From Eptesicus fuscus (lineage: Eukaryota > Chordata > Mammalia > Chiroptera > Vespertilionidae), in assembly GCF_027574615.1 (NCBI RefSeq), contig NC_072476.1, forward strand, positions 85,676,057 through 85,740,056: a stretch of DNA of 64,000 nt. Direction: 5' to 3'. Shown here one piece after another: positions 44,051-56,640 of the stretch. How positions within the stretch are numbered: the stretch's first letter is position 1; every line of letters begins with the position of its first letter. The notes beneath the pieces were generated by a model. It was not told the DNA's origin. It was given only the letters and a program-made list of their open reading frames with translations, and ran no database searches. The position numbers and the translations under genes were made by a program.

Positions 44051-45409
44051 ATTGTACAATAGAGTTTTGCATTTGTAGTATATTATAATAAACAAAATCA
44101 GAAGCATATCTCTTTTGACATGTTTGCCACAAGTGATTCATATGTAACAAATGCTTTATAAGCAAAGTGAATTCGACATGTGAGGCTTTTGGTGGTGACA
44201 GTGTTAATAATCATATACATTTTGATGAAGTGGGATCACTCAACCAAGACAAAGATGCATCCAGTATTCAATTTCCCTTTATTTTAATAATTCCTTTTTA
44301 TACTAATGTGCTAGTTACTTTCCCTACTTCCCTCCTGCTCTCCTCCCATCCTTCCTTCTTTATTAATTTTTTCATTTACAATCTTCAATCAGTAATTTCA
44401 AGCAATCAATCATTTCAAATGTCCATTTACCATAGGAGTCTCAGTTGGCTCATTCCAGAAAAGACTCCAGAAAGCAGAACAGAACGCTTATAATGACCAA
44501 TTTTATTGATGTCACAGGTATTTTCAATGGGACAAGTGTTCACCAAATTACTCTTTTCTCCTGGGATGGTTGAAGGATTGTTCAGGGTACCTTTTCTGCT
44601 CTACTGATGTCTGCCCACCCATCTTTATCTATTGAACATTTTTTCTTCTGCTTCTGTGGCCCATACCTACCAGTTATTTAGGAAACACATGGAGATTTCC
44701 CTTCTAAACTGCTGCTTACAGTTTTAATGGAGTTAGTTGATGACTTTTTTATTTTGTCCCTTCTGAAAAATGGTTATTTTTAGAATAACTGGATAACTGA
44801 CATGAGTGGAGTGTGGATCTCGAGTACTCTGTGAAGAAAAATAATTAATCCACAGATTAGGCTTTGATCTGACCCCAAGAGCATGGTGTTGTGATGTATT
44901 TTCTCCTCTATTTTTGTTGGCGAGGCATTTACACACAGCTTCCTCTGAACCTCAGATGCAGGGTGAATAAAGAGCCCCATTCATCTGGGACACATGGTGG
45001 CAAGGGGCTTTGATGGGCACAGGGCATCACCCCACCTCTCAGATGGAACCGCATGGAGCAGCCGCTGGATCCCTTCCAGAGCAGCGCTGCTCTGCCTCCT
45101 GATCACTTAATCCATCAGCGGGAAGGCCCAGGGATATAAAACATCTCGTTCTTTCAAGTGTTTCCAGATCTGAGAACAACCCATCGCCTTGGTTCTTTGT
45201 GAATCTGTTCTCTTCAAGGAGAGGAATGTGGAATCAGAACCAGCTGAGGTTAGGACATGCCAATCAACAGTTTGTATTTAGGAAACCTAAAAATTACACT
45301 TAAACCCATAGCTATGGTTCAGTTTTTATCAGCGTATGGACAATTTTTGGGCTGAGGTGATGGGACAGGCTGAGAAACCAATCAGACTGGGCTCTCCATC
45401 CTAGGCTCC
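44051..45409. other. Unique sequence, nothing recognised
   Basis: No gene or secure repeat. AT-rich motif-dense patches at 44080-44170 and 44740-44860 could be weakly conserved. Confidence 0.42.
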
Positions 45410-45545
45410 CCGCTCAGCCTGTTTCTTCATCGGTGAGAGGGAGTGATGAATAAAAGTACATGCCATAGGTGCTGTGAGGGTTGGTGAGAACACACATGGA
45501 GTGTTGTAACCAACAGCTTGGCTCAGAGTGAGTTACTGCAAATCT
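45410..45545 (+). repeat. MIR fragment, plus orientation
   Basis: CTGTTTCTTCATCGGTGAGA, then GCTGTGAGGGTTGGTGAGAA and a degraded tail: the plus-strand MIR second half. Confidence 0.65.
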
Positions 45546-46414
45546 ACTTGGATGTACCAGGGTGTGGGTAGGACATGCCTAGTGGACTAGAATGGCTTCA
45601 TCCACATTGTGGGTAGCATTGTGACTGAAGCTTCAATGCCCAGGGGGTGTCTATGGAGGGAGCTTGGAGAAGCTCATGGAAGGTCAAACCTGCCACGTTG
45701 GGCAGATAGCTCTCCTCAGTGCCTATGACGCTTGCATTCCCAGTCAGAGGACATTCCATGTCTGCCCCAGGACGGAAAAAGTCATTTCTCACGCTTTCCC
45801 ACATAATCAGCAAATGGAGCGCAGTGAAGGCTTGCTTGGAACAAGTACACTGTCACTCCTCGCATGGCACCTCGTGGCTCCCCAGCCCTGGGTCCTCTGC
45901 AGCCAAGGCAGGTGGAGGCCCTGCCCGCCAGATCCTGGGAGGGCTTTGGTTGCTCCCTGGGAGGTTGGCTGATGGCTTTTTAATTGGACTTGGAGTCTGT
46001 TGACATAAAGAAAGAGTCAACAACATTCAATTTGGAGGGGGCGGAGGGCAAAAGAATTATTTTGCATTTTAATGCTTCCAGGAAACTTGTGTTAGTTTTC
46101 TCTTTTAATTTTATTTTTCTTTCCTGTTTGGGCAACACTGAGAAGCTTAGAAATGGTCTTAGGATCTTTATAACAGTGACTTTTTTTCCAAGTTAATTTT
46201 GGCAGGACAAAAGTTGTTTTAGTCTCACTTTGGTTGATAAATGACACTTGTTTTAATTTTATGTTGTAGAGAATTGATTCAAGATGACTTGTAATTTTGG
46301 AAGGACGATGCCTAATACAATTCCTGTTTTGACTAGTCCAGAGAAATTCTCACATGAGATAGTGAGACCTTTAATTTAGATTATGTTACAGGGGATCTAA
46401 GCATGATTGTGGAG
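45546..46414. other. Unique sequence; possible CNE at 45990-46390
   Basis: The left part is unique with no recognised gene. The AT-rich block 45990-46390 is motif-dense (TTTTGCATTTTAATGC, AAGTTAATTTTGG, GGTTGATAAATGAC) and could be a CNE. Confidence 0.35.
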
Positions 46415-46625
46415 ATCAGCATGAGTTCTGGATACACAGTCAGAGTTCAACCCGGCTCATCACCTTCTGGCCATGGGTTGCGGGGCACAGAACCCTAGCT
46501 TCCGGGCACCAGCTTTCTTATCAGTAAAATGTGGTAATTGTGCCAACCCTTGGCTGCTGTGAGGAGTGGGTGTGATGATGGTTATAAAGTGCTCATCCAG
46601 GAGTGGGAGCCTGGTCCATAACACG
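46415..46625 (+). repeat. MIR, plus orientation
   Basis: Plus-strand MIR order: CATGAGTTCTGGATACACAG, 'cagagttcaacccggctcat', TTATCAGTAAAATGTGG, GCTGTGAGGAGTGG, TTATAAAGTGCTCATCC. Nearly full length. Confidence 0.82.
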
Positions 46626-48569
46626 TGGCACAAATGTGGCAACAACTGGTCTTTATTCCTCTTGTGCTTCTCTCTGTTTCTGAATCTGTGTGTGTGTTTC
46701 TCTCTCTGTTTCTACCTCTGTGTCTCTGCTTTTCTCTCTCAACGGGTTCCCTTGGGTGCTGGGAGGCTGGTGGGGTTCTGTAAATAGGGAAGGAAATAGA
46801 ACAAACATGAGGTACCACGGTTGTGCCAGCATTGGAGCCAGGCTGCTGACTTTATTAGAACCTTGCAGCCAGAGGTCAAGTCTCTAAGTTCTAAAGCTGG
46901 CAGCTTCATCTGCTCAAGCAGAGACTCTCTTTAAAAAATCTTAAAAATACATACGATTGCATTTGACAGATTTTTAAAAAAATTGGATATAACTTCAGTT
47001 ACCTGCCTATAAAGACACAGCACACCCCTCTCTCACAGAGGCAAGGCTGAGCACTCAGTGTTGGGCAGGAATTCCAATGCCTGGATGCAGGCCTGGTGCT
47101 CATCACTAAGGGTGTCTTTGTCCAGGAGAGGGCCCCCTGAATGCCAGCTTAATCTCTCAGCTCCAGGGACATTCTCAGTGTTGACAAGACTGAATTAGCA
47201 TCAGTTTTCTGGGAGGAAGGACAAAAGGAACCCGCAGGACCACCTCACCTGTGAAATAAAGACAACTAGCTTCACTTAGCTTGGGGGAAATGAAACAAGA
47301 CTAAACATGAGAGCACAATTTAAAACTTAAAAAATGCAGTTCCAGTGCAAGTCACTGCTTTTCCATGATCTATTGTTCATAGATATCAACCTTCAGATTT
47401 TCAATAAGCTCAGAGATTTTATTGCATGAATCTCCTTGTGCATTTCGTGTAACTGGCTCAGTTACATGAAATGCATAGGTCCATTCGTGCAATTAAAGTT
47501 TCCCTAAAACAAGAACAGAGTTTGACTCTACTTGAGCATTGATAAGACAGGGCTGTCCTGCATCCCCATCACTCTAGCCCATGTGTGAGGTCTGCTTCTG
47601 ATGTGAACATCTCCAGATGGGAGGAACGTGCTCATCTGGGTCCCCTCTGTGGCTGATCACACATTTGGTTGGGTGTTGCCTGCTGGCCACCCCCTGAGAT
47701 GCCCTGTGCACTGGTCAGCCTGCTGTGCATCAAGGCTGATGTCTGGGCTGCTCAGCTGCGAGTTGCCACTGTGTCAATCCCAGCTCATCAGAAATTGAGG
47801 CTATTCCTTTGGGTTTCAATTTTGACCAAGTGAAATGTCAACTCTTTTTTGTTATTATTAGGAAGTCTTTTAATAGATTTTCACCAGTAGCCCTCAGGTC
47901 ACAGGAAGAAATCCAGGGCAGAAATATTGGACCAACACTTTCATTTAGCTCTGCTGAAACCAGTTATATCCACCCTCTAAATAGTTGGCCAGTTGCAACC
48001 CTGAGACTTTTGAAAACCCAGCTCTACTCAGGGTGCTCAGGGAAATCTTTGCTAACAAAATGTCATGAGGTTTACAAACCTAAAGATATTTTAGAAAAAT
48101 GTCTGCTTCCCTTCTGAAGCCTATCGCCTCTCCATCAAATGCCTCTTGATCATTCCAGCTGGGTTGCTCCAGAGCTGTCTGAGCCCTGCAGGCTGGTATG
48201 GAAAGAGCCTTCTCTCCAGGTGCCCCAACATCGGCCTGTGCTGAGGAGAAACCCCTCCACACCTCCCCTGGGATGTCAGGAGACTCTTTTTCTCCTAACA
48301 TCCCTAGGGCAACAAGGGGACATGTCCAGGACCAAGACCATGCATCTGCACACCCTCTACACTCAGCTCTTTATACTGCCCTTGGCTTTCTCCTTCCCAT
48401 GTGGACTTCTCCTTAATTTGAGCAAAAATTCATTTTCAAATACTTTACGTTGAATTACGGTAGTTTGGCTTTTCTGACTCAATTAGAACATTTTAAGGGG
48501 AGGAATCATATGCTGTAATGATTTTACTTCTTTTTTCTTGCTTCTCTTGAGCACCACCCCATAATTGAT
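46626..48569. other. Unique sequence, nothing recognised
   Basis: About 1.9 kb with no recognised gene. A TCTC-rich patch at 46670-46740. The word ATGCAT with flanking 'gttacatgaaatgcatagg' near 47462-47480 partly mirrors the preceding 'tgcatttcgtgtaactgg'. Confidence 0.42.
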
Positions 48570-49285
48570 GATGACTTTTTTATTTATTTACTGAAATGTA
48601 ACATACAGTCAAAAGAGTAAATATAATACAAAGGCATGGTAGTAAAACAAACATCTTTGAGCCCATACTAGAATTTAAGAAAGAGAAATACCAACACCTT
48701 CGATGGTTCCTGTATTTTTCCTCTGACCCCACCCATATCCCTGCTTCCATCTTGAATTTCCTGGTTCTAATTCCCTGTGGTTCCTTATAGTCCTACCACA
48801 TATGGATGTAACCTTAATTACATACTATTTTTTATTGTATGCTTTAACTTTACGCAAATGAAATTTCATTTTCTTTAGTCTTTATGACTTGCATTTTTAA
48901 ATTCAGTATTATGTTTTACCAAGATGCTCATCCCCATTGATGTGTACTGTAGTTCAATTATTTTCACTCTGGGTGCTCTTTCTTTATATGGAAATACTGC
49001 AATTGATCCATTCTCTTGTCCATGAATTTTTGGCTTGTTCTAATTTTTGTTACAACGCTCATTCTTCTGGAAGCCTTCTTGCGCATGTCCCATGAAGCAG
49101 ATGTGGGAGTTTGTCTAGAGTACACATGTCTAGAAGTGGACATGCTGGATGCTTGGATTGACCAACCAGTTTTATGAAAGGTGTTTGCTTCCAAATCAGT
49201 CTGTATGACCTTTTCCATCACTACCTTATCATTGTCAACACTTAGTGTTGGCAGATATATTAATTGTTCCAATCTGGCAGATGTC
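48570..49285 (-). mobile_element. Old L1M 3' UTR, minus orientation
   Basis: A plus-strand match to an antisense L1M 3' UTR: 'aaatgtaacatacagtcaaa', 'gacttgcatttttaaattc', ATGCTCATCCCCATTGATG, 'gtctagaagtggacatgctgg', and 'gtcaacacttagtgttggca'. No coding content. Confidence 0.75.
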
Positions 49286-50159
49286 ACCCAGAGTTAACAT
49301 TCTGTGGGCACATACACAAACTTGTCCTCCTGACTATCAGTAGAGCTTCTGTTTGAAGATGAGGCAGCATCTTATGGTGTTTTCTTCCAAAACCACGTCC
49401 ATGTCCCTTCTGGTCCTCTATACCTTCCAGCCTTTTCCTGGGGGTTGAATTGTGAGAGGCTCTGAATGATTTATTTGCCATGCTTTCCTTTACTCCTTTC
49501 CTTTTCTGGGCAGTGGAGAGAAGGGTTATTAATGTCTGTCTTCTCATTTTAATTCTTTTGGGTGTGTTTCAGAAGAGACCATAGTGCATATGTAGATAGC
49601 TGTCAACCATCAGACCTGCTTTTTGACACCAAAGGTTACTTGTCTCTCTTTAAAATATGTATTATTCATACACAGTGGAAGATATTTGTTTGCTTGCTTT
49701 CCATATAAAAATATTGAATTCTTAAACTGACCATCCAAGTTCTGATAAATCTAAGCCTCAGATTATCATTGGGGCACAGAGTTAGGTATAAGAATAGGAT
49801 GTACATTGGCAAAAGTAAAAAATATACTTTCTTTGTTTCCTGTAAAATTATTTTTTAAGGTAGAAGTTAGAAAAAGCTACATTTGTGGATTATTGTATTT
49901 TCACTGTAAAAACAACAACAAAATAGATGTTGAACCTGCAATTTCTGATCACACCTGCAGTTATCTTTGACTTATACTTTAAAAAAACAAGAAAAAGTAC
50001 TTGTGGAAAGATGCTATATTTTCTGGATGGCGCATCACTACCTTCCAGGTGTAGGGGCAAATGGTGGAAACATGATATACTAATCAAGTAATGCCCAGTG
50101 GTAAATATCATAATATAGTTTTGATGGAGAAATGCAGAAGATATTAGATTTGTTCCCTC
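49286..50159. other. Unique sequence, nothing recognised
   Basis: No gene or repeat recognised. The minus-strand frame at 49284-49547 has no known domain. Confidence 0.42.
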
Positions 50160-50500
50160 TGAGAACATAGCTTTATCAGGAAATTACTACTTGACTAATT
50201 GGTTTTATGTAAGTACAAAGTTGGGTTATTGGTTAATCTGGGCCCTAAAAAATGTGGTAGTCAATTGTTTTGAGGTCTCCTTTGATTGGCACCATCTATG
50301 TCTTAAATAATTGTGGTTTTATTCAAGTCAATATTGTCTGCAGTTATCATGCCTTGAGTGAAAACTTTGGCATAACTGTTAGGATAATTAGGCATTGGGG
50401 ATTATTAGAAGTCTTTATTATGTGAAAATGCCTAAATAACATCTGTTCCAACATTCCTGTTTTTCAGGGCTGCTTTGTAGTTGCCATGTCTTCAGGGACT
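50160..50500. other. Candidate conserved noncoding element
   Basis: A non-repetitive AT-rich block with CTTGACTAATTGGTTTTATG, CTTTGATTGGC (TCF/LEF-like CTTTGAT), TTAAATAATTGTGG and GGATAATTAGG. Motif density is enhancer-like. Not aligned. Confidence 0.4.
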
Positions 50501-51460
50501 TTCGAAATAAGCAACAAAGAAATTCAATATACACTGCACTTCATGTAAAGCCCTTTAAACCCATCAAGAGAGTGTGGCCTGGATCTGGGTTAGCCGAAGT
50601 CTTAGCAAAGAGAGGACTTACCCAAGGCATGCATTCTCTTCCGGTTTTTATACAAACACTCAGCATAGCTTCTCCATTTTCCCTATTTCCAGCAGTATGC
50701 ATAATTTAAGAACACTGTCTTTATTGCCGCCGGGATCTTTACTCTCTACATAAACCTGGCATTTCAACCCCTGGACTAGGCACTCAGAGTAGCTCTTAAA
50801 TACTTCTTGTATGGCTTTTGTATAACTTGGGATCTGGGTCACATTCCTCCCCATGAAAGGGACACTTTTTGGTGCAAGGTGGAGAGGAACCGTCTTGTTG
50901 GCTGAGATGGGGCTAGGGGCAGCCACCAGAAATGGGTGACTACTTGCAATGCTGTCACCATTTCCCAAAGTGGAGCCTGAGTACGCACCTGCCTGGCCCC
51001 TGGGCTCTGACCCTAGTGCCATGACCTGTTTAGAACATGGCATTGTCTGTGCTGCACGAAGTGGTGGGGCATGAGTTAACTAGCACATGGGCTGCCTGAC
51101 TGTTAAGGAACTAATGTGGGGAGAGTGGTGGCTGTGGCATGTGGGGAGCTGGGGGGTGAAGATTCTGTAAGACAGGTCTGCAGGAATGCAGGTCAGCCAT
51201 GTTGGAGGCCCAGGAATGGGGACATGCCCTCGCAGGTTCCAGGGGGAGTCAGATGCAGGTACAAGCTCTTTTCTCCTGGTGTCATCCATGCGTCCCTATT
51301 GTTCTCCACCATGTCTGGGCCACTAGCTCTTCCTACTGTGCAGGAGGGGTATGGCTTTCTGGCCTTGAGGTCAGCTCCGTTCCTTAGTTGAAGGCAGGGA
51401 GCCCCAGAGAGCAATGCCTTATAGTCTGCCTCAGCTGACCTTAGTTAAAATGGTAAATTT

Positions 51461-51462
<2 letters not shown>
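50501..51462. other. Unique sequence, nothing recognised
   Basis: No gene or repeat recognised. The minus-strand frame at 50660-51043 (127 codons) has no recognisable domain. Confidence 0.42.
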
Positions 51463-51510
<48 letters not shown>

Positions 51511-51521
51511 ATATATATATT

Positions 51522-51549
<28 letters not shown>
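51463..51549. repeat. (AC)n-(AT)n compound microsatellite, left half
   Basis: About 21 AC units run into TA repeats. The TA-rich sequence resumes at 51888-51960 on the far side of the Helitron, so the tract was split by that insertion. Confidence 0.95.
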
Positions 51550-51553
<4 letters not shown>

Positions 51554-51887
51554 CACTAATAAAAGAGAAAGATGCAAATTGACTGTACCTTTGCGACACC
51601 CACCAGCAAATCAGGAGTGAGTATGCAAATTAACCAAACAAAGATGGCAGGTTAATTTGCATACATAGGCACCGAACTATGCAGGCATTCCGCACCACCC
51701 TAGCCGCTCTGGGCCTCTGGGTAGCGTGGGAAGGCGGAAAGGCGCTCTGGGCCAGAGTGAAGGCAGAAAGGTGGCTCCAGGCTGGAGCAAAGGCAGAAAG
51801 GTGGCTCTGGCCAGAGTGAAGGCGGTGCCAGCAGCCAGGGGAAGGAAGGCCCATTCTTGCACGAATCTTCATGCATCGGGCCTCTAG
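51550..51887 (+). mobile_element. Non-autonomous Helitron (HeliBat type), plus orientation, in a TA tract
   Basis: The 5' end TATACACTAATAAAAGAG differs from the 16.6-kb Helitron end by one base. The 3' end is GCACGAATCTTCATGC, then ATCGGGCCTCTAG. Flanks are A (51549) and T (51888). It shares with the 16.6-kb element the words CACCCACCAGC and ATCAGGAGTGAGTATGCAA. The body contains about three units of a 'gaaggcagaaaggtggctc' repeat (51750-51830). Length 338 bp; no coding capacity. Confidence 0.92.
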
Positions 51888-51964
51888 TATATATAGTGCA
51901 TATTTATATATATGCATATTTATATGTAAATTATATGTCATATATGAATATATACATTTACCAA
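51888..51964. repeat. TA-rich microsatellite remainder
   Basis: Degenerate TA and TATATG repeats continue the tract interrupted by the Helitron. Confidence 0.8.
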
Positions 51965-54060
51965 AAATATTTATTTTAAGAGATCCTAATGGTAAAATGC
52001 TATACAACTCATTCTGTTTTTGTTTCCCCCTTCAGTACTCTAAAGATTTCTTCATATTACAGAATATTCACATAGTCCGTGGCTTCTGACTGCTGCCTAC
52101 TCACTGTTCCATGGTGTGCAGTGATTTTCACTTATCTTTTGCCAAAGCAGTGACATTTAGAGTCCCTCAAACTGTCACCAGGCAAGACACTTGGGAGACA
52201 TCATGGTGCCTGTGTCCTTGTTTTCTCTACTCTCTGATCCCAGGAGCAGAACTGCTGGGTCAGACCATATATACGCACTGAATTTAATTCAGTAGTACCA
52301 GTTTGTTCTCCAAAAGGCTGTGTCTAGCTGGGGACCACCTGAGGGCAAGACTCCCCATCCCCCCACTCCCACGTATCTGCCAACACTTGTCAATCCATCT
52401 TTCAGATACTTTCCAGTCTGATGGGTGCAATGTGAGATCTTGCTGTTTTAATTTTCAATTCTCTAATTATTAACGAACCAGAGCATCTTTGCACATCTTG
52501 TTAGCATTTTGGGTTTCCTCTTCATGTGAGTTGCCTCTTCATGTTTTGCCTTCATAGCTAATGTGCTTTTTCTCTTTGATTTATAGGCATTTCTTACATA
52601 TTCTAGATAATATGGTCCCTTGTTGGTTTTAGATATTGCAAATATATTCTCCCAATCTGTTATCTGTTGCTAACTTTGCCCATGTGTTTTCCATTAAAAT
52701 CAGTCCCTATTTAGTGTAATAAATTCAACATATTTTTCCTTTGATTAGATCATTTGTTTTTAATCTTTCTTGCCTCATGAAAATGTATTTTAACATATAA
52801 ATCTTACTTTAAAGACTATTCTAGATATGTCCACACATTTTTAAATATAACGTTTTCATGTTGTTCAGTTCTAAGTATTTCAAAATTTCCTTTTAAGCAA
52901 AATGTATATTATTAAGATTCTAGAAATAGAGAAAGTTTTTGACTTATACTTTTAAAATAAATTCCTAGTTTTATTCAGTGTAGTAGGAAAACATAGTTTT
53001 GTGACACTGGTTCTTCAAAATGTATTGGTCTTTCATTTGCAATCTAATATATGGTCGATATCTGTAACTCTTCTTTTAAACGCAGAAATGGTGCTTGTCA
53101 AACATTCTCTGGTGAAGACCCAGATCTTTCTGTTTGTTTTGCTGTTTTTAATTTCCAGTTTGTCCTTTTATACTTCCACTGGCCATGCAGGATCACCAGT
53201 TACTTCAATTTCTTCCAGTGTATGTGTTGTCCATCCTTTTAATAATGCAAGTATAAAATGGTATTTCATTACAATTTTCATTTTCATTTATTTGATGACT
53301 ACTGATATTGAACATCTTTTTATGTATTTAGTGGTCATTCATATGCCTTCTTTTATTACTTGCATATTTAAATCTTTTGCTCTGTTGAAAAATTGTTTTT
53401 ATTGTTAACATTTCAAAATTTTTATGTAAACACATCAAATATATGTACTACAGTATTTTTCTATGTTTGTGATTTATTGATTTACTGTCTTAATTATCTG
53501 TTTTGATTAGCAGAAAATTTTAATTTTGATAATGTTGAAGTAACCAGTTTTATATTTTTGTGCATTCTACTTTTTGTCTTCTGTTCTAGAAATCTATATC
53601 TACCTCAAGACCATGAAAATATTCTGTTATGTTTTCTTCTAGACACATTATAGATTTTGATTTTACATTTAGGTCTATGACCAACCTTGGGTAAATTTTT
53701 GGACATAGAGCAAGATGAGATTCAGATTCACTTTTTCCATATGGCTATCTATTGTTCAAAGAATATTTATTAAAAATACATTGCTTTCCCCATTGGATTA
53801 ACTTGGTTCTTTGAACAAAAATCAATGGACAATGTATATGACAGTCTGCTTCAGCTCTCCTTATTCTGTTTAATCAATCCACTTATCTATTCCTATGTCA
53901 ATAAATACCGATGGTCTTGTGGTAACAGAAGTCCTTTCATTTCCATTATGGGGATGCAGACATGTTTAATTGTATATTCTTTACCTCATGAGTTTTCTTT
54001 TTTGTTGTTTCTATTTATGTTTCCTTAAGATGACTTCTGCTAGAGTTTCTTAAGCCAATC
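51965..54060 (-). mobile_element. Old L1M 3' UTR region, minus orientation (mosaic)
   Basis: Successive antisense L1M 3' UTR blocks on the plus strand: 'gggtcagaccatatatacgc', 'aactgtcaccaggcaag', 'gagatcttgctgttttaatt', 'gatttataggcatttcttac', 'tgatgactactgatattgaac', 'ttgctttccccattggatta'. They appear to come from more than one old L1, since the order is partly repeated. No open L1 frame is left. Boundaries are approximate. Confidence 0.72.
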
Positions 54061-54164
54061 TTCTGCTTTATCTGTATTTATTCTGCATATTCTCTCATCT
54101 CTTGTGTTTCTTATTTCAATTATTATATTTTCCATCATGCCAATATTTCAAATTTTTTTAGTCT

Positions 54165-54305
54165 GGATGCAGACTGCCTGAGTTCAAATCTAACTCTGCC
54201 ACTTCCTCCAATCTGTCCCTCCTCTCTTCCTTCCATCCTTCCCTCCCTTCTTTCTCTCCTTCCTTGCTTTCTGTTTCTTTCCTTCTCTCCTTTCTTTGCC
54301 CTGGT
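54165..54305 (+). repeat. MIR head fragment joined to a CTTC-rich tract
   Basis: 'ctggatgcagactgcctgag' then TTCAAATCTAACTCTGCCAC is the plus-strand MIR head. It breaks into about 100 bases of CTTCC-type pyrimidine repeat (54203-54300). Confidence 0.7.
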
Positions 54306-55277
54306 CCTCTGTTTCTGATTTCATTCTTTGTATTAGAGAATAACTCATTCACTTTCTCACTTTTTGTACAAATACCTTCTTTAGTGACCATGCTGTGATA
54401 AAGGATGACAGTCCACCCCAACCATCACCAATGTGCAACCTCATTGCACAATTTTCATTACCATATATTTATATTTTTATTTCCTCCCTTTATTATTTTG
54501 TGAAATATATAGAAGGTTTAAAGAACAAAGAAAATATATAAGTACTGTGATGCTATTAAACAAAGAGAAGACAGTTCCATGGAGGTGCATTTAAGAGATG
54601 TAATCAGAATCTACCCACATTGATATAAAGGGTTCAGACATCCCAGGCTTCTGCCCAGGTGACAGTGCAGATAAAAATCCCAAGAATAGGGTGACGGCTT
54701 CTGAATTCATTATTTACAATCTAATCTTTCTTTTGTGATAGAAAAACATTTGATTGAAGTTGTGTTGATAAATATTTTTCAAATTCTGACAGCTTCTGGC
54801 TTTTTCATGGATTGCATATGCACAGTATATTGTTTTGTTGTATTGGAATGTTACAATTGGAACAGAATTACATGTATCCCAGACACTCTCGCACAACTGT
54901 TAGAGGCTTGCCAATTTGCATGATATGTGTATAGTCATCTCTGAAGAGCTTAGAAGGAAACAACAACAACAAAAAACAATTTTGGAAAATTAGAGGTGAA
55001 CTTGGCCTTACTAAATTAAGATGTGCTGGGGAAAACATCTTCAGCTTAACTCAACAGTGGGGAGAGGCCATCCCTGCCACATAATGGTGAGATTTCAGTA
55101 GAGCCTTCCGCTTTGACATTATCTGATGAGTAACTTTAAATTTCAGAATGTAAATAAGTGTCTTGAATGAAAGACACTTATTGCATTTGAAAGCCTGTCA
55201 GTAAATATGCATTGAACTTTGTGCTCTGCTTTCATCCCGAATTTCCAAAAGTCCCTTGGAAACAAGTTCAGACTTCC
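54306..55277. other. AT-rich unique sequence, possible CNE
   Basis: No gene or repeat recognised. The blocks 54700-54930 and 55000-55250 are motif-dense and non-repetitive (TGATTGAAGTTGTG, CAATTTGCATG). Weak CNE candidates. Confidence 0.35.
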
Positions 55278-55792
55278 TTTTTTTTTTTTCCTCTTTTTGA
55301 TTGAACTTATTGGGGTGACACTAGTTAAGAAAATTATACAGGTTTCAGGCGCACAATTGTACAACCCACTGTATTGTGGTTTCATCATCCCAAGTCAAGT
55401 CTCTCACCTACCCCCTTGCCTCCGGCAATCACCCCACTGTTGCCTGTGCCCATAAGTTTTTCTCTCTTTTTTTCCTTTTTGCTCAATCCTTTCACCACTC
55501 CCCCTCCCAGTCCTCCCACCCTAACCTGTCAGCCTGCTTTCTCTCTATGAGTCTGTCACTATTTTGCTTGTTAGTTTATTTTGTTCATTATATTCCACAC
55601 ATGAGTGAAATCATATGGAACTTGTTCTTTCTCAAACTGGCATATTTCACTCAGCATAATGCTCTCCAGGCCCATCCATGCTGCTGCAAAGGGTAAGATT
55701 TCCTTCTTTTTTATCTCTGAGTAGTATTCCATTTTGTCAATGTACCACAGCTTTTTTATCCACTCATCTACTGACCTCATCTTAAGAATCAA
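55278..55792 (-). pseudogene. 5'-truncated L1 with ORF2 C-terminus remnant, minus orientation
   Basis: The poly-A tail appears as a T tract at 55278-55289, followed by the antisense 3' UTR (GGGGTGACACTAGTTAAG, shared with the 33.7-kb L1). A minus-strand frame of 73 codons ends at a TAA at 55571-55573. It has the C-terminal signature of L1 ORF2: EWIKKLWYIDKMEYYSEIKK and ILPFAAAWMGLESIMLSE. Everything 5' of this is missing, so there is no endonuclease or reverse transcriptase and the copy is inert. This is the only clear protein remnant in the window. Confidence 0.93.
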
Positions 55793-56159
55793 TCGTGCAT
55801 GTGAAAAATAAACAAAACTTGCAGTGTTAGATGAGTATTTTTAAGTGTCTCAAAAATAAAACTGCAATTAACTTTGAAGAAAAGAAGTTCAGATCAATTA
55901 AATTTCTGAAAATTTGAAACAGAGGCCTAATAAATACATTTTAAAAATGTTATTAAAATACAGAATTTATTTCTTATGTTATTTTTTAGTAGCACCTTTA
56001 AGCAAACTTATTAAATTATATTAACCCAGAACCATGTGTTATGAAGAAAGTGTATTTATGAATCACAGAAGTAACCATACTTCTATATATTAAATAACAA
56101 ATTATGAATAAAACGGGAACAGATGTAATAATGCCCATAAACATAATTTCATAAAACAT
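55793..56159. other. AT-rich unique sequence, possible CNE
   Basis: Non-repetitive AT-rich sequence with several TAATAAATA and TTATTAAAT words. Nothing else recognised. Confidence 0.35.
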
Positions 56160-56640
56160 TTTAGCACAGTGGAATTTTATAGGCAGAAAAGCTGCCCTTC
56201 TATATGCTGGTAGAGCTGCCTAAGCCAAGGCCATATAATTAGTTGTTCTCCACTGTAAGGTCTGCCGTTCAATTTGAAATTTGTCTGAGCTGTCAGCAAA
56301 CACACATTCTTCCATTCAGCTCTATTCCTCGAGCGATGTTTTGTGCCTTTTTTTTGGCTTCATCGTCTTGAACTCAGCTCACTTTTTTGTTTTGGGCTTG
56401 ACTTAGAAAAGTAGGACAAGTTTAGTTTTTGAAGGTGTCATTTTGCATTTGGAGTGAGAGGACTGTCTATAAGCGTCTCTTCAGCTGGTCTCCACTTTGA
56501 CATTTTTCCTTCGTGATTCTAAAACAAGGCTGTGAGGAGCACTTACTTGGATGTTTCAGGCTTGGGTTAGCCCCAGACACATGCAAATAACTTAAAATGC
56601 TGAAATATCCAAATAAAGTCTGCAGAAGCATGACTGCAGT
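56160..56640. other. Candidate conserved noncoding element
   Basis: A mixed-composition block with retained CpGs (CTGCCGTTC, CTCGAGCGATG, CATCGTC, CTTCGTG) and words such as CCATATAATTAGTTG and GCTGTCAGC. No repeat or protein signature. One of the better CNE candidates by texture. Not aligned. Confidence 0.42.
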
